DNA of 64,000 bases from Wuchereria bancrofti (lineage: Eukaryota; Nematoda; Chromadorea; Rhabditida; Onchocercidae): NCBI GenBank assembly GCA_005281725.1, contig SSBO01000012.1, positions 17,960,561-18,024,560 on the forward strand, written 5' to 3'. This document shows, in pieces, positions 40,701 to 50,883 of this stretch; the first letter of the stretch is position 1; every line of letters begins with the position of its first letter. Both the position numbers and the translations under genes were made by a program. The notes under the pieces were generated by a model. The model had not been told where the DNA came from, did not search any database, and was given only the letters and a program-made list of their open reading frames with translations.

Positions 40701-43700
40701 TTAGAGATGGTTCGACTTGTGACAGACCTGGAAAACAAGTGATTTGAGTAGCAATTTCAAAAATAAGAATTTGATTCGTCTTACTGATAAGAAATCGCTT
40801 GTCTTACTGATAAAATCTATATATCAACTAGAACTTGCGAGTAAATAAATAATAAAATGTTTGTGTTTTTTATGGAATCCTGAAAAAATCGTTAAAAATT
40901 ATATATCAAAAGAGCTACTCCAACACTACAAATTTTAAATTTATTTTAATAAATGCAAAATTACTTTACGATACATTTTCTAACACACTATTAACTGAAT
41001 TTGTGTGAGGTTTTAAAAGCAACAACATTTATAAAGGACAGATTTTGCTGATATCAGCTGGCTACCTCTTTCTTACTTAACGTTTACTGATTGGTTTTTT
41101 GAGGACAAAAGTAATTTGTTATTGAAACGAAAAAAAAAAAATTGATACCTGAAGAACAGGACGTTGATAATTGAGGCAGTTCCAGGTTTTCAACAGGTTT
41201 CAAGAGATCTATACTTAATGCTGTGGCAAGCACTTCAACTCGTTCACATAAATCCTCCATATTTAGGCGTTCTCTTNNNNNNNNNNNNNNNNNNNTTTAT
41301 AAAGGACAGATTTTGCTGATATCAGCTGGCTACCTCTTTCTTACTTAACGTTTACTGATTGGTTTTTTGAGGACAAAAGTAATTTGTTATTGAAACGAAA
41401 AAAAAAAAATTGATACCTGAAGAACAGGACGTTGATAATTGAGGCAGTTCCAGGTTTTCAACAGGTTTCAAGAGATCTATACTTAATGCTGTGGCAAGCA
41501 CTTCAACTCGTTCACATAAATCCTCCATATTTAGGCGTTCTCTTGGATCTATTCGCAGTGTTGCTTCTAAAAAAAGGGATAAAAAATCAAGAGAATAAAC
41601 ACGTGAGGTGATATAAATGATCATTTTAATCAATCTTAAAACGGTATGTGGTGTAATGCAAAAATATTCAATATGAAACGGAAAGTCTAGCTGCAAAAGC
41701 GTATGATGACCTAGAGGTTAGTTAAGTTTCCTGACTTTAAACAAGAACTGAAAGTTTGAATCTGCTTTTCAAGTAAAGTATTAATTCCAATAAAATATCT
41801 TGAAATGAAAAACAACTTTGGAGTGATTTCAGGCCTAAACTAGGTTAAATATAATTCCAAGTAATCTGAGATAGATATATTGAAAATTTCAAAGTTTATA
41901 TATTTCTGTCTTATATACCCAGAAATGCATATGCTTTCAATAAAAACACGAAGTTTCAAAGTTAATGAAAAGTAAAGCCAACGAATAAGTGGATTCAACA
42001 AGGCATATTCAGTTTCTATATCAGGGAGTGAATATTTTGCATTAATAATACGAAGTTTCGCACTGTCTTCAAATGGATGTTTTCTGTAGCAAAGATAATA
42101 TAGTACACATCCAAGAGCCTAAAATACAACTGATTAGAGCAAGAGACCTAAAATAAAATTTAAATGCCAGAAACGAGTACTCTATGAGTACTTCCGAATA
42201 CTCTATGAAATCACACATGACACTTGTTTAAAAATCTCCTTTTTAAATGTTGGACAGTTAATCAAATCAACGACTGCCTTCACTGACGAATCAAAACTCT
42301 TAGAATCAAACATCGGACAATTTCATAAGTTCACTTACCCAAATATCCTGAGCTGGGCCCACTGGGAAATTCGAATACATATCCAATGATTCTGGTGCTC
42401 TGTACATTGGAGTCGTGTGTCGAGCTAACTAAATGTTCCGAAATTTGAAGAAAATTTAAAAGCTCTCTAGAACTAAAAGAAATATGAACAGCTAAAGAAC
42501 TAAAGAAAGCATATAAGTATTATATAACCACATTACATAAAACCATATAAATAATTCAATAAAAACTTGAAAATACAACCTCCTCTTCAAGTTTTGCTCG
42601 TTGTAAAGCAGACCATGTTTCATCTGGTGTTACAACTTCTGTTGTTGCACTTCCGAAGTCACATAGCTTCACATAACCACATGCATCAATAAGCAAATTT
42701 TCAATCTGAACTGAACAGTTAATATTTCTTATAACACAATATCCTGGACAAACACAGTTCTTGCAAATACAAACAATATTTTTTTGCGAACAAAAACAAC
42801 AAACAATTCCTTCCTAAAACTCAGAAAATGATAAATATAATCCCTGTTACTTCCCTATTACTATTTATTTATTAAAAACTACTACCTATTACTACTTATT
42901 ATTTATCTATTGAAAACTACATCAAAACAAAAATGTCAAACGACTCTTGAAATGCACCATAAGAGAAATGTCTGCAAAAAAACCTTCATATCTCTATGTG
43001 TTATGGATGGTTTTCTTGCATGCATTTGTTTAATAGCACTGCAAGCAGCATAAAAAATCTTCAGCACCTGCCCAATTGACAATGGACCTTTTTGGATGAG
43101 CTCGATCACGCTTCCTGAAATGGTGTTAGTTATTCCATTTGAATATGGCATTGACTTGGATTAATATTAGGAAAATTGGAATCATTTAGAGAGCAAATAT
43201 TTATGATCACAGGGTTGAAGAGTTGTGGAGATGCTGACTGCCTGTAGAAAAACGCAACATAAAACACTAAGCTTCGCAATTTTGGAAAATAAAAAACTAG
43301 GAAGTAATAAGTAAATGAAAATTACCTGGACAAAGTTCAGTCAAAAGAAGAAATTCGGCTCGACCATGACCGCTCTCCTGTGGACTTAGTTGAGCCGCCT
43401 GCACAAAATGCAAAATTGATTGAAGACCAGTTAACTGAAACTACACAATATGCATCAATTGACTGAATGCGAGAGTTCCATAAATTTACAACACTTCCTA
43501 TATAATGTCTACTTGACGCTTATCTGTGACGCAATAATCTTACCTTTCTGTTTAAATGAAAAAAGTCCCCAAGATATAATGTATAGAACGAAACAATCAG
43601 ATACGGTTTGACACTTTGCAAGCAGTTAACTTTCTTCGCTTTCAAAGGTAATTAACTTGAACTGGTGATACAGGAAGATGCAATTTGTGGGATTTATCGT

Positions 43701-44330
43701 AATGCAATTTGAGGGATAGAGTCAGAAAAACATTACCTCTCGCAAAAAACGGATTTCCTTTAAGATGGCTTTGGCAGCTTCACCATCCGCAGCTAGTTGT
43801 CGCTTCAAAGCGAACCAATTACCTTGTGCATCTTGGGCCGAAAATACTAATGCATAACCACCTAAAAGAAATAAGAAATTTAAGTGCATAAACAAGCCAG
43901 AGGTATTTTTTTTAATAACCAACACCAAACGGTTATTGACATTTCTGGTAAGGGTAATATCATCCATATGACAAAGTCAAACATTCAGTTTCTCATAAAA
44001 AGGTCCAACCACGGACCCATCTCTGCCTCTCGAAAGATTATCGCTGGTTACAATACTTTTACCCTACGAATTGCAGTCTCTCTGGCCTGTTCGTACCCTC
44101 TGAAACTTAGATGTGGTAACATCCCAAAGTCCGAATTCGGTCTCTTGCCATAAATAAAGTTCGAAATTCAACGTAAGTAACGAACCTTCAGCGATTAAAG
44201 AACGAATTTTGAGTCTCAATCCGCCAATCTCAACGTTTGTACCCACAAGGGGATGATCCAATTTACCGATAACGTTTACTGATGCCGTCTGCGACAAATA
44301 ATTAAATGCTGACCGGAACAACTCAGTCAT
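31716..44330 (-). CDS. GAK: Cyclin-G-associated kinase (GAK/auxilin), full length
   Basis: Twenty-six minus-strand exons, all phase-consistent, give about 1181 residues (3' ends): 44186, 43737, 43326, 42984, 42580, 42339, 41983, 41417, 40630, 40348, 39954, 39497, 39167, 38756, 38039, 37584, 35905, 35731, 35342, 33946, 33385, 33033, 32785, 32383, 32177, 31716. Order: NAK-family kinase (AEGGYALVF loop, Lys68 in WFALKR, Glu84 in LKEI, HRDMK 154-158, DFG 174-176, YRAPE); PTEN-like domain (about 396-566); C2 domain (PVPLFNRVRSGCRPF); clathrin/AP2-binding linker (DLLGLG, IDPFSEFL, DDLLTSQGF); C-terminal J domain with HPD at 1146-1148. It should recruit and activate Hsc70 to uncoat clathrin vesicles and phosphorylate AP-complex mu subunits. 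The PTEN-like segment lacks the Cys-x5-Arg signature, so it is not an active phosphatase. The usual HPNIV stretch after helix C was not found. Confidence 0.95.
33776..33862 (-). pseudogene. Decayed tandem duplicate of the GAK DPF-motif exon
   Basis: The active exon is 33122-33033 (STSEMNIDPFSEFL ... PSLK). About 740 bases away, 33862-33776 reads ASILEIRIDPFPEFL ... PPLK on the same strand. Flanking intron sequence is also similar (about 32940-33032 versus 33680-33775), so a block of about 185 bases was duplicated. The copy keeps an open frame and the DPF motif, which binds the AP2 alpha ear, but its donor is GC (AAAA|GCTTGT) where the active exon has GT (AAAA|GTTTGT), and its acceptor region has changed. 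It lies inside the intron between exons 33946-34129 and 33385-33540 and is probably not spliced in. Confidence 0.7.
41028..41544. repeat. Exact 249-base direct repeat on both sides of an N gap (assembly artefact)
   Basis: Bases 41028-41276 are repeated without visible difference at 41296-41544, including a 12-base A run, with 19 Ns (41277-41295) between. The left copy holds the 3' part of GAK exon 8 (41149-41276), cut off by the gap; the right copy holds the complete exon (41417-41566). Two contig ends that overlap but were not merged explain this best. Only the right copy is used in the GAK model. The duplicated partial exon should not be annotated as real without read support. Confidence 0.9.
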
Positions 44331-44907
44331 TCTGTAAATAATCACTAACTTCACCCTTCCAGGTTTATCCTCACAGAATAAAATGTCAGGTGAAGAGAGC
44401 GGGGCTAAAAAAGCACTCCTTCCAGTCCACACCAACCCATCCCACAACAATCAGCTGACCGAGGGAAGCAGGCCATTACGCTGGCTAATGGAGTCGCAAC
44501 CCGTTCGTACTTATTACCCTTCTGTACTGAGGTGTGTGGGTGGCGGGAAGTTATGGGGTGTTGGTTGTAGGGTGACTTTTGCTACGATTGTCACAGAGAT
44601 GCGACAATGATAGAGCTAGATTGCATTAGTGCTGTGTCATTTTCAACCCTCGATATCATCTCCACAGCATTCTTGGCTCATTTATCACTCTTTACTTTGT
44701 GTACAGCTTTTCGTACTTCTCCCATGTTGATGCATTCTTCAATTATTTCTGTCACCTTCTGTTATCTCTCGGATTTCATTTATGTTTATGCTTCTTTCTA
44801 AATCTATATAGTTCTTTTTAAATTTTGAATGTTCGATTTATGTCACAAGAGAGCAGGAATTGCATTTGACAAGTGATTGTCGTATATGAAGACATGCTTT
44901 ATTTCCA

Positions 44908-44909
44908 GA
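44908..44909 (+). promoter_or_regulatory. Probable trans-splice acceptor abutting the CDC26 start codon
   Basis: The sequence CTTTATTTCCAG ends at 44908 and the CDC26 ATG begins at 44909. With no in-frame upstream exon recognised, addition of a spliced leader directly before the start codon is the simplest explanation. The mRNA would have almost no 5' UTR besides the leader. Confidence 0.6.
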
Positions 44910-45201
44910 TGCTGCGAAGACCACCGACCGAAATCGTATTAAAACTAGAGGAGGTTGATGAGATGATAATGGAAATCAAGAAGCAGGCTGCTAGTGTACA
45001 TTTTTTAAATGCTTAAATTTGTGTTTGTTTAATGAATGATAAACATTTTATATGTTGCAGGAAGGTGAGGAAGTAGAAAAAGCCTTATCACAAACTGCTG
45101 TCCGATCGCGTATTGGTGCGCCGTCACCTCGAATCCGAATGGCGCAGGCGACCGATACTCAACTTGCTGGTACTTCGGGCAGCGACTCCACTTTGCCTTA
45201 A
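44909..45201 (+). CDS. cdc-26: Anaphase-promoting complex subunit CDC26
   Basis: Two exons, 44909-44995 and 45061-45201, encode 75 residues. The N-terminus MLRRPPTEIVLKLEEVDE matches the conserved MLRRxPTxxxLxLxDxxE segment of CDC26, the part that binds inside the TPR groove of APC6/CDC16 and stabilises it. The rest is polar and low in conservation, as in other CDC26 proteins. The ATG follows directly on TTTCCAG, an acceptor with no obvious upstream exon, as expected for a spliced-leader trans-splice site. The intron is only 65 bases. GAK starts about 580 bases away on the opposite strand, so the two share a divergent promoter region. The identification rests mainly on the N-terminal motif and length. 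Confidence 0.8.
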
Positions 45202-47137
45202 CTTGGTGATACATTTTGCTTTCGTTCAGTGCTTTTGACTTGGTGGATGACAATGTTCTGTGCGGTATTCTGATGTTTGCCATTTCCTCATTAAATTAGG
45301 TAATCCTACTGGAAAAAGAGATGATTTGGTGTATTCTACGATGTTTAGACGTCGTCCTCCTAAAACGCAGTGAAAGGATGAAGCTTAAAAGAATTGCTCA
45401 CTGAATGAATAGTTGCGCATTCAAGGTAGTATGATTTTTATTTATTGATTGTTGACATTTATCATACTTTCTAATCTTTGGAATACATCTTTAAGTTGGC
45501 GATACTATTGGTTTTTCACGATATCCGCTGACCTTTTTCTTACATAAAATTTCTTTTTAGTTATTCTCAGTCATAATATTCTGACATTTCCAACACATAG
45601 TGAATGTTGAATGTAAGTCTTTCGCAAGAAGGATGTTGTACAGTAGTTGCTCAATAAAGGTTTTAGGCGGTGTTTGTGTTGCCTTTGTTTATAGGTTTAG
45701 GTTAGTCATAAACGGAATCAGGAAATTTCTTGGGTCATTTCATGATCTTTATTCGCGTCTATAATTTTCGTCTATTTTGCCATCAAATCTGTATACAGAA
45801 TTTCTTATTCTACTTCAGTTTTTCATTTTTCATTAACGAAAATATTTCATATGCTCCTAAGCATATGAAATATTTTCGGTGACGAATGAGTTTTTGTTGT
45901 CGTCCATTGCATGAATTGCTTTTAAGCTTTTTAACTTGCTAGATTGTTTGGAAGACTTAAGCATTTCATACATATTATGTGTCAGGCTGACACTCAGCTT
46001 TTCTAAAAAATTCATTGGATATGCTTCCTTAAAAAATATTATATACTGAATGTGAGATCGCGGATCACTTCATTTCCTTCGGATACTAAATTAAGTAAAT
46101 TAAGCAGTGACAAATAACTGAGAAATGCAAGATTATTTTTGTTTGATTTCACAAGCAGGTGAAAATGAATCTTATCGTACTCTTTGTTTGAATGATCAGG
46201 TGTTTGACTGGTGACACCTTTAACTTCAAATTTGCATGTGGTATAAGCAGAAAAATCTCTTCTTTGAAGCGATCACTAATTTTCCCCCTGATTGTCCCTT
46301 TTGTAATTTACGACTTAGAGCGTGGATTTCAAATCCTTAATGCTAAAATCATGAATCAAATCCTTAATCTTAAAATCATATAGTTTTAAACCACAATTTA
46401 TTGAAATAGATGTAACCACGACAGAAAAGTGCAATTGTAACGAAATAATCTCAGCAGTGTTTTATCCAATGTTTTGACGCTGCTGTTCCTCATCGGCATC
46501 TTTCTGTCCATATTTCAGGTTGCCAAGTGTTATCTTCTCCTTTCGGTACGGCGTTTCATGAGAGATGTCCAAGGCCTGATTTGATGGATTATCTTTTTTA
46601 GCTTAATAATGATGCAAACAAGTGATCAAAATTCTCTATTATTCATGGTCAACGTCTAATGTCAGAAATATGGTATGACCATCATCACGTTTGGAGGACG
46701 GTCCTTTTCCATTTTTTCCAATTCGCCATCCATACCACATATGCGCATAGTACCCGAATTCGGCAAGTTGAAATCGTCTCCAAAATACGTGCTGTTTTGC
46801 AACAAATTCTTATCAATTCAAGGCTATGAAATCATTTCCCATTCTCAGGTTCCTAAAGTATCGTCTGTCATCCCAGTTTGAATTATCCTCGACAGCACGA
46901 TTCTCATATTCTCACAATGCATTCTTTCACTACGTCAAAGCAAACTAAAGTAAATCATATGACTTTCCACTCTTACCTATTAGAATAATAATACTGTGAA
47001 CGTTTTTTAAAATCACTCCACAGGATTTCACATTTTCAAATACATATGAACTTCGGAAATAAGACTTATTTGATTTTCTCCATTAAATACACTTTTGATT
47101 TACTTTGATGTGAATTCATCCTTTCCTGATTACTAAG
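45202..47137. other. Intergenic region downstream of CDC26
   Basis: It contains the CDC26 3' UTR, a long perfect hairpin at 45837-45878, and a two-copy short tandem repeat near 46328-46380 (AAATCCTTAAT unit). On the minus strand around 46668-46910 several coding-like frames overlap; these are described as an observation, not a gene. Confidence 0.5.
45837..45878. repeat. Perfect hairpin, 19-base stem, 4-base loop
   Basis: CGAAAATATTTCATATGCT at 45837-45855, loop CCTA, then the exact reverse complement at 45860-45878. The length and perfection of the stem are notable in this AT-rich DNA. It lies about 640 bases after the CDC26 stop. It could be a small palindromic repeat, a minimal inverted-repeat element or a processed small-RNA precursor; the sequence alone does not decide. 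Confidence 0.85.
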
Positions 47138-47446
47138 ATGTCAGCATATGCAAAATTAGAACAGAAAACTCCTCCTAAGAGGGAAAGTCAAACAGAAATC
47201 AAATTTACAATAAAAACGAAGAAACGACAGAATAGAGAAGTGAGTAGTGCTTTTCTCGAGGATTCACTTAAATTTCCGAAGGTGCGCTCTGAAGACAATT
47301 CGTACTTCCATTCCTACCTCTCTAACAAACTCGACAGAATAAAAAGCAACTTTAAAAACAAATCGGTCCCAAAAATTAACAAGGAGATTTCATGTAATTC
47401 TTCTAGCTGTAGTTCTAAAGCATCATGTCTATCATATATGAAATGA
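47138..47446 (+). CDS. Small basic Lys/Ser-rich protein of unknown function
   Basis: A single-exon ORF of 102 codons begins MSAYAKLEQKTPPKRESQTE. It is rich in Lys, Ser and Asn and ends with a Ser/Cys stretch (SCNSSSCSSKASCLSYMK). The ATG follows immediately on TTACTAAG, which could be a trans-splice acceptor. It has no membrane segment or signal peptide. The gene is convergent with IWR1, whose stop lies 80 bases away. No family was recognised. Single-exon structure and low complexity leave room for a chance ORF. Confidence 0.45.
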   Translation: MSAYAKLEQKTPPKRESQTEIKFTIKTKKRQNREVSSAFLEDSLKFPKVRSEDNSYFHSYLSNKLDRIKSNFKNKSVPKINKEISCNSSSCSSKASCLSYMK

Positions 47447-47525
47447 GATTTAACAACTTTCAAACCATACCAAAGTTCAGTAAATGACACATACAAAACA
47501 CAAAAAATTATACAATACTGCTTCA

Positions 47526-49491
47526 TCAATTATCTCCATCACCTTCACTATCCTCTCCATCATCGAAACCCATTTCACCAATATGTCTTTCTAGATCTTC
47601 GTAATCATTAAATCCATCTGATGTTGTGTCTTCGTCTGAACCACAACCAGAAGTATGCTGAAATGTCAAGATGCCATGCTGTTAAAATAATGTAAAAAAT
47701 CCCCCTATCAATTCAATACTGCGCGATTTTTAGAAGACTGCTTCAGAATACTACTTCAAATATCCCCCAAAACATTACCTGCTTTACAGACGGCTTTAAA
47801 CGCCACATAGTAGTAGCCAAACTAAAGTTTAATAAAACAAGTTTAGGGAAGGGCTAAAATAATCATAAATTAAAGGAGACATAAAATGTTTTTTGTCCCG
47901 GCCAACAAAATCACCTTTATTGAATCATTCCTTATCACGCAAAATTTACTCTTGAAACTTGCCTCGGATTCATCAGGGTAATCGTTACGCCAGTTGTTCT
48001 CATCATTCGAATCCTCATCGTCATCCCCTGCACTGCTTTCTGTGTCTTCACCATCACACAGTAAATCATCAGCTTTTGCTAAGCGAACCTGTTTTATAAA
48101 ATTTTAAAGGAAAATCCGATGATTTTCAGTTTCAGTTATGGATTAAATGCGACAAGCAATCAAAAAAATAATAAGAGTAATAAAAGCCAATATTTCAAAA
48201 TATTACATCTCGGATTTGGTAAGCCGTACACCCATCCGTCTTTGAGCTCCAATAATAATCAAAAATGAAGTCCTGAAAATAGTGTTACCTGTGTTTTAAT
48301 ATTTCAGCGATTTGAATCCATCCTACTATAATTACCACAACAGTTCACATTCAAGTGTCGATTTCATTACAAAAAACAGTAACAAATAAGTAACAAATGA
48401 TTCTACAAAATAAAACAAGGATTATATCAGAAGACTGCATTATCATTCAATAACAAGGCTTGTATTAAATTCCTGTTCATGTCATGTATTTCTTCTGAAT
48501 TCAAGAACACTCATAAAAACTCTTCTGACGCATGCTATTAATACCAAGAGTCTTGAATTTCTTTTATAGAACTAACTTCATCATCCTGACCGCTTAGCAC
48601 TAGCAACGGCTCTCCATTTAACGTTATCTGACTCGACTTGATAGTCGTTTCACCGATTATCTTGCTGCTAGACGATGATTCTTCTACAGAAACTTTCATT
48701 AGTTCCAGAGGGTTGCTAGATGAAACGTCACTCTTACTGTCTTGTGTTTCTTCATCAGTGTTGGAAGGTGGTGGTCCTACTGTGTTCACAATGTTCTGAT
48801 GTGGATCCACATCGATTATGTTAAAATGTTGCGAATGAGTAACACCACCGAACCCCATCTAAAACACATTAACATTAACAACTCTGGCTAAAATTTACAA
48901 ATAGTTGCTGTATCAATGAATAAAAAGCGAGTGCCGACGGATTATATTACAAACTAAATAGAAGAGGTGACAGACGTAAGACGTGATCCATGAAAATTGG
49001 AATAACAGATCTCTACTTTCTAACCCGATTACTTCAGAATATCGCATTAATAGCATTCGAATCCGACTTAATCCAAATATATAAGGAAGAATGAATATTA
49101 ATATTAAAAATGAAGCACTAAACAAGTTACTTTTCCACAAATTAAAAAAGTAGAACAATCATTTTAACTGCTGATTCTTTAAAGCACTAGTCGTTTGATG
49201 GTTACGGTACATGCAACGTGTAGGCTTCTTAAAAAAGACTCATCATGTTTATTCAAATATACATAAGCGGGCATGAATTCAAATAAACACCTTTAAGTTA
49301 GTTGTTGAAGCTCGAAAACAAATGATTGGTTCTGTTACAGCTGACATTTGTTTTGGGCGCTTTAATGAAATAACCAAAGCTTCATGTGGATCAGCAGTTC
49401 GTTTTCGACGTACACGAAATATAGTGGAGCAGAATAACGATGATGAGGAAGATGATGGCGACTGAAGTGATGTCAGATGGCTGACAAACAT
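47526..49491 (-). CDS. IWR1: IWR1 / SLC7A6OS homologue, RNA polymerase II nuclear-import adaptor
   Basis: Five minus-strand exons, 49491-49291, 48858-48577, 48272-48207, 48088-47963 and 47657-47526, give about 268 residues. Family hallmarks: an N-terminal basic block (IFRVRRKRTADPHEALVISL, compare the human LRVKRKRSAEPAEALVL), the aromatic-acidic core (DDEDFIFDYYW, compare DDYVYDIYY), and the acidic NENNWRNDYPDESE-type block (human SENNWRNEYPEEES). IWR1 proteins bind assembled Pol II and carry it into the nucleus through their N-terminal import signal. The ATG lies 5 bases after an acceptor (CTCATTAG) that is only about 60 bases past the RPB11 stop, so it is probably the downstream gene of an operon. 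The intron after 47963 appears to begin with GC (GAG|GCAAGT), a known minor donor class; no GT donor fits the frame. Confidence 0.9.
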
Positions 49492-49494
49492 CAC

Positions 49495-49561
49495 TTCTAA
49501 TGAGTAAGAATTTAGACTTTAAAACAGAAAATACTGAACTGAATACTCGTAATGCTAATTA
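49495..49561 (-). promoter_or_regulatory. Operon-type intercistronic junction between RPB11 and IWR1
   Basis: From the RPB11 stop (49559-49561) to the acceptor TTACTCATTAG (AG at 49498-49497) there are about 60 bases, with no AATAAA in between, then 5 bases to the IWR1 ATG. There is no room for a separate promoter, so polycistronic transcription with trans-splicing of the downstream gene is the likely mode. This is inferred from spacing only. Confidence 0.65.
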
Positions 49562-50551
49562 TTCGTTTGCTTCTCGGCGTTCCTTAATAGCTTCCTGAGA
49601 AAAAAAAAACAATACTAAGTAAACTAATAAACACTTTAGAGTCGATAAATTATATACGATAAAAGTCGCAAATCGCTTCCACTTAATTCTTTCATCAAAT
49701 CAGAAAATACCTCAACCACAGCCTTTAAAATTCGGTGTAAATTGCCTCTAAAATACGCTTGCGGTTATCAACTAGGAGTATCTAAAAGCTATATAATTTG
49801 GCAATGCTCGAAAAACGGAGTTAAAATTTCGGTAAATATATAGCAAAAATCCACTTACTCTGAATCGTTCTTCAAATAGTGATAGTTCAGCCATAAGATC
49901 AGTGATGGCACTAGTAAGAGCGTCCGCTGGAGTAGTATCCGATGTTGTTTGCACTCTGAGGATAAATTTGTGCTCCAACGGATGTGGACACTTATAACCA
50001 GCGAATAACACTTGAGGATCTTTCAACAACTGACTACAAAACGTACCGAAATAACTTTTATGAAAAATTTCTGCAGCAAATCTAGGAAAAGTTCGGGAAG
50101 GAAACTAACTGCTTCTGCTTATTCAGAATAACATAACTAGCTTATTACAGTCTTTTCTTGTTAGTTCTTGACTTAACTGCATATGTGAATTTCGTCAATG
50201 AAAACAATTTAGTTCTAGTTTATTAAAATTCGAAGTGCTGAGGCTACACGATTGGAAGAATCCTTCACTTAAACTGTACTGCCAAATTTCGAGAGCTAAA
50301 CTAACAGGCTCAATTTTGGTAATTTATTTCATAAATCTGAATCTCCACCCTACAGATTCATTCTTAACCAAATTTTTAGTTGCAGAAAATTATCGAAGAG
50401 AAACGAACTGTTTCAGGAGATTTCCGATCGTGTGATCTTCTTTGTTCACTGTAAATATAGCAGCGTTAGGTACTTTAGTGTCTTTCTCGATAGCTATCTT
50501 CTTCTCACCATCAAATACCAGGAACGACTCGAACGGTGCTGGAGCGTTCAT
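49559..50551 (-). CDS. rpb-11: DNA-directed RNA polymerase II subunit RPB11
   Basis: Three minus-strand exons, 50551-50409, 50033-49859 and 49594-49559, give 117 residues, the same length I recall for the human protein. It starts [20 protein letters not shown] and contains [45 protein letters not shown] and [16 protein letters not shown], ending [11 protein letters not shown]. These are the alpha-like fold blocks through which RPB11 pairs with RPB3 during Pol II assembly. The ATG follows an acceptor-like CACTGCAG/TTCAG. It lies immediately upstream of IWR1 on the same strand with about 60 bases between the stop and the next acceptor. Assignment is certain. Confidence 0.97.
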
Positions 50552-50664
50552 AAACTAATCTGAACTGCAGTGAAATTTAATGCAAATTCAGAAATAATAA
50601 ATATTTTATATAACTTCTGAGACTGCTAACCAAAGAATACCATTACTGGCAATGGGTGCATTAA

Positions 50665-50883
50665 ATGGAAATAACAAGAAGATGGGACTACCCATACCAC
50701 GGGCCAGAACTCCCAGATGTACACCCAAAGATTTTGCAAATGAAAGCAATGAACAAAAGAACCAAACTATTTACCCTTGGTCCATCAATTCAGACCGGTG
50801 CTTTATGTCACGAGTGCTTACCCACGAGGCAAATGCATATCCCAGGGGTCAAAGGTATGCACTGGTACCTTGAATTAAAGTGA
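50665..50883 (+). other. Unassigned 72-codon ORF, possibly an exon or broken gene
   Basis: The frame from ATG at 50665 reads MEITRRWDYPYHGPELPD and continues with a balanced composition including CHECLPTRQMHIPGVKGMHWYLELK-like sequence to a stop at 50881-50883. The same frame is open upstream (EYHYWQWVH) but broken by one TAA just before the ATG. A second frame, 50652-50870, is open over the same bases. The composition (Trp, His, Pro, paired Cys) looks protein-like, but no family was recognised. It starts 114 bases from the RPB11 start on the opposite strand. It could be a real small gene, one exon of a gene, or a decayed copy. Confidence 0.35.

Noticed and set aside
41149..41276. Second partial copy of GAK exon 8
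   Set aside because: Identical to 41417-41544 and truncated by the N gap; an assembly duplicate and not a real exon.
43550..43612. Possible GAK microexon carrying the missing HPNIV segment
   Set aside because: An acceptor and donor exist, but the reading frames give no kinase-like sequence and do not join exon 3 in phase.
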